From the NCBI GenBank assembly GCA_030615435.1, contig JAUWZH010000097.1, forward strand, positions 1-8,958: a DNA stretch of 8,958 bases. Reading direction: 5' to 3'. The notes below the pieces were generated by a model. That model was not told the origin of the DNA. It saw nothing but the letters and a program-made list of their open reading frames with translations, and did no database searches. The translations under genes were made by a program, and so were the position numbers. This DNA is from Candidatus Brocadiaceae bacterium (GTDB lineage Bacteria; Planctomycetota; Brocadiia; SM23-32). Every line of letters begins with the position of its first letter. The first letter of the stretch is position 1. Shown here in pieces: positions 6,044 to 8,958 of this stretch.

Positions 6044-6963
6044 TTCGGCGGCCCTTGCGAGAGGCGACTGTGTTGCACCAACGAGCAGGCTGTGCCGTAA
6101 TGGATCTGGACGGTATCTCCCACGTGCGGAGCATAACCTCCGGCGAGGAGGGCCGCCACCGGGATGCCTCTCTCGGCGCACGCTCCAATCAGGATGTCGT
6201 CCCGACGCCGCAGGTGCTCCCTGGACAGCAGCAGCAGGCCGAGCTGGTCCTTCTCGTAAGGGTCCGCCCCGGCGAGGTAAAGGACCAGCTCAGGGTGGTG
6301 TCGGTCCAGGGCCGGCATCAGGTTCTCCACGAACGCCTTCAGGTAATCCTCCCCGGTGCAGTAATCCGGCAGCCCCACGTCGAGGTCACTGCGCCTTTTC
6401 AGGGGATAGTTGTTCTCCTGGTGGATGCTGAAGGTGAAGACCGACGGGTCGTCGCGGAAGATGTGCGCCGTCCCGTTGCCCTGATGCAGGTCGCAGTCCA
6501 CGACCATGACACGCTCGGCCATCCCCTCCGCCTTGACGTTCTTGACGCCCACGGCCACGTCGTTGATGTAGCAGAACCCCTCGGCCCAATCGGCGAAAGC
6601 GTGGTGAAAGCCCCCTGCGAGGTTCATCGTCATGGCGGGTTCGGCGACCGCCGTTCGACAGGCGAGGATGCTCCCGCCCGCCCCCAGCGCAAAAGCCTCC
6701 ACGATCTGCCGTGAGAGGGGCATCTCACTGCGGATTGTGCGCGGTGTGTGGCGATAGCTGTAGAGGTCAGCAACGTACTGCGGCGTATGGACCAGCTCCA
6801 ATTGATGACGGGTGGCAGGTTTCGGCACCAGAAAATCATCGGGCGAGGCCAGCCCGCTCTCAACGATCCTCTCGTACAGGAGCCTGTACTTCTCGGTGCG
6901 GAACACGTGCTCGCCGACGTCGCAATAGTACTCCGGCGAATAGATGAACTTGGCAGAAGCCAT
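6037..6963 (-). CDS. Class IV-like histone deacetylase family hydrolase
   Basis: The 308-residue product matches bacterial HDAC/AcuC-type zinc deacetylases in length and motifs. The His pair of GFHHA (120-121) acts as the general base. DCDLHQGNGT supplies zinc ligands D158 and H160, AGADPYEKDQLG supplies the third ligand D234, and AGGY gives the catalytic Tyr277. The IHQENNYP segment (180-187) followed by SDLDVGLPD is typical of the class IV (HDAC11-like) bacterial group. Such enzymes remove acyl groups from lysine, polyamines or other small amines in the cytoplasm; the substrate cannot be told from sequence. The start is ATG 6963, preceded by GGAGGG directly upstream, and it gives the usual N-terminus (KFIYSPEYY). 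The frame is open much further, to 8205, but that part lies antisense to the oxidoreductase gene and is a shadow. It is the first gene of a minus-strand cluster with comF. Confidence 0.92.
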   Translation of the reverse strand: MASAKFIYSPEYYCDVGEHVFRTEKYRLLYERIVESGLASPDDFLVPKPATRHQLELVHTPQYVADLYSYRHTPRTIRSEMPLSRQIVEAFALGAGGSILACRTAVAEPAMTMNLAGGFHHAFADWAEGFCYINDVAVGVKNVKAEGMAERVMVVDCDLHQGNGTAHIFRDDPSVFTFSIHQENNYPLKRRSDLDVGLPDYCTGEDYLKAFVENLMPALDRHHPELVLYLAGADPYEKDQLGLLLLSREHLRRRDDILIGACAERGIPVAALLAGGYAPHVGDTVQIHYGTACSLVQHSRLSQGPPKC

Positions 6964-6997
6964 TTCCCTCCGTCCGTCCAGGCGTATGCTCGGCTCA

Positions 6998-7027
6998 AGT
7001 TTAGCCCAAAGCTTGGTGCCTCGACAA
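6998..7027 (-). promoter_or_regulatory. Candidate promoter for the deacetylase-comF cluster
   Basis: On the minus strand, TTGTCG (complement of 7022-7027) and TAAACT (complement of 6998-7003) are 18 bases apart. Each matches 4 of 6 bases of the sigma-70 -35 and -10 consensus. They lie 34 bases or more upstream of the deacetylase ATG at 6963. This is a weak match in a G+C-rich region. Confidence 0.3.
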
Positions 7028-7118
7028 CTGGCCGGTGTTGTTGAGCCCGGCACGAGCAATATCCTCGGAGGGTGGCGGCCACGGCGACACGCGTCCCACG
7101 CCCGTCGTGCCGTGGGGC

Positions 7119-7132
7119 GGCGTGGCCACGCC
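7119..7132. promoter_or_regulatory. 14-bp perfect palindrome, possible operator
   Basis: GGCGTGGCCACGCC equals its own reverse complement. It lies in the divergent region, about 100 bases upstream of the best oxidoreductase promoter candidate. A related half-site pair, GTGGC-G-GCCAC, occurs at 7072-7082. A dimeric regulator could bind such sites; G+C-rich DNA also produces palindromes by chance. Confidence 0.3.
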
Positions 7133-7229
7133 AACGGCGCAAATATCCTCGCCCGCCCGTTGGGCCTCCCGCGCCACTGTGTCGGCAGAAGCCGGACCTT
7201 CTCTGGCAGGTACAATCGTGCGTAGGAGC

Positions 7230-7259
7230 TTGGTTCGCGCTGTTGGTTCGTGGTAAGAT
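7230..7259 (+). promoter_or_regulatory. Candidate promoter for the Gfo/Idh/MocA gene
   Basis: TTGGTT (7230-7235) and TAAGAT (7254-7259) are separated by 18 bases, a sigma-70-like arrangement, and end 55 bases before the ATG at 7315. A second -10-like box, TACAAT (7211-7216, 5 of 6 matches), has no good -35 partner. Confidence 0.35.
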
Positions 7260-7314
7260 GCGCGGACGGTAACGGCGCTTCGAGCGAAAGCACGATCAAA
7301 CGGGAGTGGAGGTA

Positions 7315-8334
7315 ATGGAGACCAAGAGGTTTGGCGTAATCGGCGTCGGCGGATGGGGCAGCAGACACCTCAGCATCTATAGCGAGCACCCGCTGGTAGA
7401 CCTGGTGGCGATCTGCGACATCAATCGTGACGCGCTGGAGGCGGCGGGGCAAAAGTTCGGCGTCGAGAACCGTTACACCGACCACGAGCAGATGCTGGAG
7501 GCGGAAGAACTCGACGCAGTCTCGATAGTCACTCCCGATTTCGCCCACCCGCCGATGGTCGTGGCGGCGATAGAGGCCGGTGTGGCCGTGATGGTAGAGA
7601 AGCCGCTGGCCACCACCCTGGAGGAATGCGACCGCGTGGGGCGGGCGCTCGCGAAGAACCCCGTCAAGTTCATGGTGGACTTCCACAACCGCTGGAATCC
7701 GAGCATGGTGAAGTTCAAGAACGCCATTGAGAGGGGCGAGGTGGGAGAGGTGCAGATCGCTTACTACAGGCTCAACGACAACATCTACGTCCCCACGGAG
7801 ATGCTCTCCTGGGCGGGCCGCTCCACTATCAACTGGTTTCTGGGCAGCCACTGCACCGATACGCTGATGTGGCTCTTCGACGATGAGATCACCGAGGTCT
7901 ACACCGTGCGGCGCACCGGAGTGCTGAAGGGCATGGGCATTGACACCCCCGACTCCTACCAGTCCATCCTGCACTTCGCGAGGGGCGCCACTGCGGTGCT
8001 GGAGAACTGCTGGATCCTTGCCTCCTCCCATCCGCTCATAGACTTCAAGGTGGAGGTGATCGGAGAGAAGGGCTCTTTGTTCTTTGACGGCAGGCCGCAC
8101 TGCGTGGAGCGGTTCGGCCCGGATAAGGTTGAGTGGCCCGACGTGGTGGTTTGTCCCGAGGTCCACGGCATCCTGAGAGGGTTCGGAGTTGACAGCATCC
8201 GGCACTTCGCCGACTGTGTCTGTCTCGACCGAGAGCCGCCGTGCGGGTTCGAAGAAGGACGAAGGGTAACCAAGGTGCTGCTGGCGATGGACGAGTCAGC
8301 CGACATCGGCAAAGCGGTGAAGCTGGCAGAATGA
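7315..8334 (+). CDS. Gfo/Idh/MocA-family oxidoreductase
   Basis: This 339-residue protein has the family's two-domain layout. The N-terminal Rossmann fold opens with FGVIGVGGWGSRH, the GxGxxG nucleotide loop at residues 10-15, followed by ICDIN (33-37) at the end of the second strand. The motif EKPLA (95-99) supplies the conserved Lys96. The C-terminal alpha/beta domain includes GSHCTDTLMWL (177-187), whose His179 and Asp182 match the usual catalytic region. Such enzymes use NAD(P)H to oxidise or reduce sugars, inositols and related alcohols in the cytoplasm; the substrate cannot be inferred. The start is ATG 7315, nine bases after a GTG in the same frame. GGGAG at 7302-7306 is 8 bases upstream of this ATG, a better spacing than for the GTG. 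It reads away from the deacetylase gene and converges on a second member of the same family. Confidence 0.93.
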   Translation: METKRFGVIGVGGWGSRHLSIYSEHPLVDLVAICDINRDALEAAGQKFGVENRYTDHEQMLEAEELDAVSIVTPDFAHPPMVVAAIEAGVAVMVEKPLATTLEECDRVGRALAKNPVKFMVDFHNRWNPSMVKFKNAIERGEVGEVQIAYYRLNDNIYVPTEMLSWAGRSTINWFLGSHCTDTLMWLFDDEITEVYTVRRTGVLKGMGIDTPDSYQSILHFARGATAVLENCWILASSHPLIDFKVEVIGEKGSLFFDGRPHCVERFGPDKVEWPDVVVCPEVHGILRGFGVDSIRHFADCVCLDREPPCGFEEGRRVTKVLLAMDESADIGKAVKLAE

Positions 8335-8354
8335 GCGAGTCCGAATGGCGGATG

Positions 8355-8414
8355 ACCGGCGGTTCCGGTTCATCTCCCCCAACAGGCAGTTACGTTCGGG
8401 GTGAGAGGCCTGTT
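8355..8414 (+). terminator. Weak hairpins between the two convergent oxidoreductase genes
   Basis: ACCGG (8355-8359) pairs with CCGGT (8365-8369) over a 5-base loop, 20 bases after the stop at 8334. AACAGGC (8381-8387) pairs with GCCTGTT (8408-8414) over a 20-base loop. Either could help end transcription, but neither has a T-run. Confidence 0.3.
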
Positions 8415-8484
8415 TGACCTTGGGCGGGGAACATCTATCGCGTACGGCTGACGCTTGAGGTTGCTGACCTTGTCGCGCCTTGCC

Positions 8485-8958
8485 TCAGTCTTCTGCGCCG
8501 GGCTGTTTGTCTTTTTGCCCCGCCTTCTCCTGGGCCTCGCTTACTGCCTTCAGTATCCTCAGGTCCAGGTCAAGCGTGGGCTGAAACTCCCGCAGGCCGC
8601 GGATTTGGTCAATGAATATCTGGCATTCAAGCTGGTCCGCGTCTATGTCTCGCTGCTGAGGAAGCTCGATGACTTCCTCTCCCTTGAGTAGCCGCTTGGG
8701 CAAGTCCACTGCCCACTGCACAGTGCCCTCGGTGCCGATGACCGTGCCCGCCTCCACACAGGGGATGTCTTCGCCGGTTCCATAAGTCAGCTTCGCCTCT
8801 CCGCCGTCAGCGAATCGGACCCACATCGTGGCTACGTCCAGCTTGCCTCGTCGGATGTACCGCCCATCCACCTCCACGGCATCGCCGAATGCCTCGAAGA
8901 AATCTATGGCCGCGTACGGGAGGAGAGAAAAAGCGCCGCCACTGAGTGCGAAGTCGCG
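8485..8958 (-). CDS. Gfo/Idh/MocA-family oxidoreductase, C-terminal part, cut by the right edge
   Basis: The frame is open from the window edge at 8958 down to the TGA at 8485-8487, giving 157 visible residues. The edge begins RDFALSGGAFSLLPYAAIDFFEAFG, the start of the second, substrate-side domain of the Gfo/Idh/MocA family. Further features are the beta-strand sequence MWVRFADGGEAKLTYG, then IGTEGTVQW, a close parallel of the IGEKGSLFF element in the neighbouring family member at 7315-8334. The helical end LRILKAVSEAQEKAG is the usual family C-terminus (…LDxxxAxxESA-like). A GTG at 8877 is an internal codon, not the start, because conserved sequence continues upstream of it. The short tail QKDKQPGAED is hydrophilic. 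The Rossmann domain lies outside the window, so cofactor residues cannot be checked. It converges on the plus-strand homologue with 150 bases between the stops. Confidence 0.82.
   Translation of the reverse strand, partial: RDFALSGGAFSLLPYAAIDFFEAFGDAVEVDGRYIRRGKLDVATMWVRFADGGEAKLTYGTGEDIPCVEAGTVIGTEGTVQWAVDLPKRLLKGEEVIELPQQRDIDADQLECQIFIDQIRGLREFQPTLDLDLRILKAVSEAQEKAGQKDKQPGAED

Larger units (their letters stand above)
6964..7314. other. Divergent intergenic region of about 350 bases
   Basis: No gene is supported here. The short frames that cross it are Arg/Pro/Ala-rich without any family motif, as expected from G+C-rich noncoding DNA. It lies between two divergently read genes and should carry both promoters. 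Visible structure includes a 14-bp perfect palindrome (7119-7132), a second inverted repeat GTGGC-G-GCCAC (7072-7082), a 6-bp stem CCCACG/CGTGGG (7095-7100 and 7111-7116), and a 10-bp direct repeat AATATCCTCG (7058-7067 and 7142-7151) that brackets them. Confidence 0.6.

Noticed and set aside
6044..6181. Longer comF start at 6181
   Set aside because: It would overlap the deacetylase gene by about 145 bases and adds a non-family Arg/Pro-rich stretch; ATG 6043 gives the usual ComF start and a typical coupled overlap.
6964..8205. Large N-terminal extension of the deacetylase frame on the minus strand
   Set aside because: It lies antisense to the well-supported oxidoreductase gene, is Arg/His/Pro-rich without motifs, and ATG 6963 with GGAGGG gives the normal family N-terminus.
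8455..8691. 78-residue plus-strand frame with a hydrophobic start
   Set aside because: It is antisense to the C-terminal part of the second oxidoreductase; its Leu-rich start mirrors that gene's codons.

Overview
The window looks bacterial. Genes are densely packed on both strands, there are Shine-Dalgarno-like sites, and one stop/start overlap. No rRNA, tRNA, CRISPR array or transposase was recognised. The RHS/YD style (aromatic- and Asp-rich repeats ending in DPLG), a class IV-like histone-deacetylase-fold enzyme and two Gfo/Idh/MocA oxidoreductases are a mix often met in Planctomycetes, Armatimonadetes and related environmental lineages. That placement is inference from style, not from a marker gene.

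Left region (1-4408, plus strand, by eye lower in G+C than the right half). A beta-propeller (PD40/TolB-like) protein runs in from the left edge. Next comes a stand-alone RHS 'tip': only the last YD repeats and the RHS-associated core, ending at DPLG, fused to an unrecognised C-terminal domain of 168 residues with 11 cysteines and 8 tryptophans. After a 179-base gap comes a long ankyrin-repeat lipoprotein. Its frame is broken at base 4119 by an exact 13-bp tandem duplication (4099-4111 = 4112-4124). Removing one copy restores a single 653-residue protein ending at 4408. The order RHS tip, then ankyrin protein, fits a polymorphic toxin with a candidate immunity partner, and the 13-bp repeat could be a slipped-strand on/off switch or a fixed inactivating mutation.

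Middle region (4482-6963, minus strand). A likely operon reads right to left. It starts with a class IV-like HDAC-family deacetylase and continues with a ComF-type phosphoribosyltransferase, whose ATG overlaps the deacetylase stop (ATGCTGA). Last is a protein resembling the DUF6765 / zinc-dependent phospholipase C fold, whose conserved core is present but which has no convincing start codon after the comF stop.

Right region (6964-8958). A G+C-rich divergent intergenic region of about 350 bases holds palindromes, a 10-bp direct repeat and weak promoter candidates. It is followed by a complete plus-strand Gfo/Idh/MocA oxidoreductase. A second Gfo/Idh/MocA-like gene converges on it from the minus strand and runs off the right edge.

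The most interesting part is 899-4408: an orphan RHS tip with an undescribed Cys/Trp-rich domain, next to an ankyrin lipoprotein carrying a frame-breaking 13-bp duplication.
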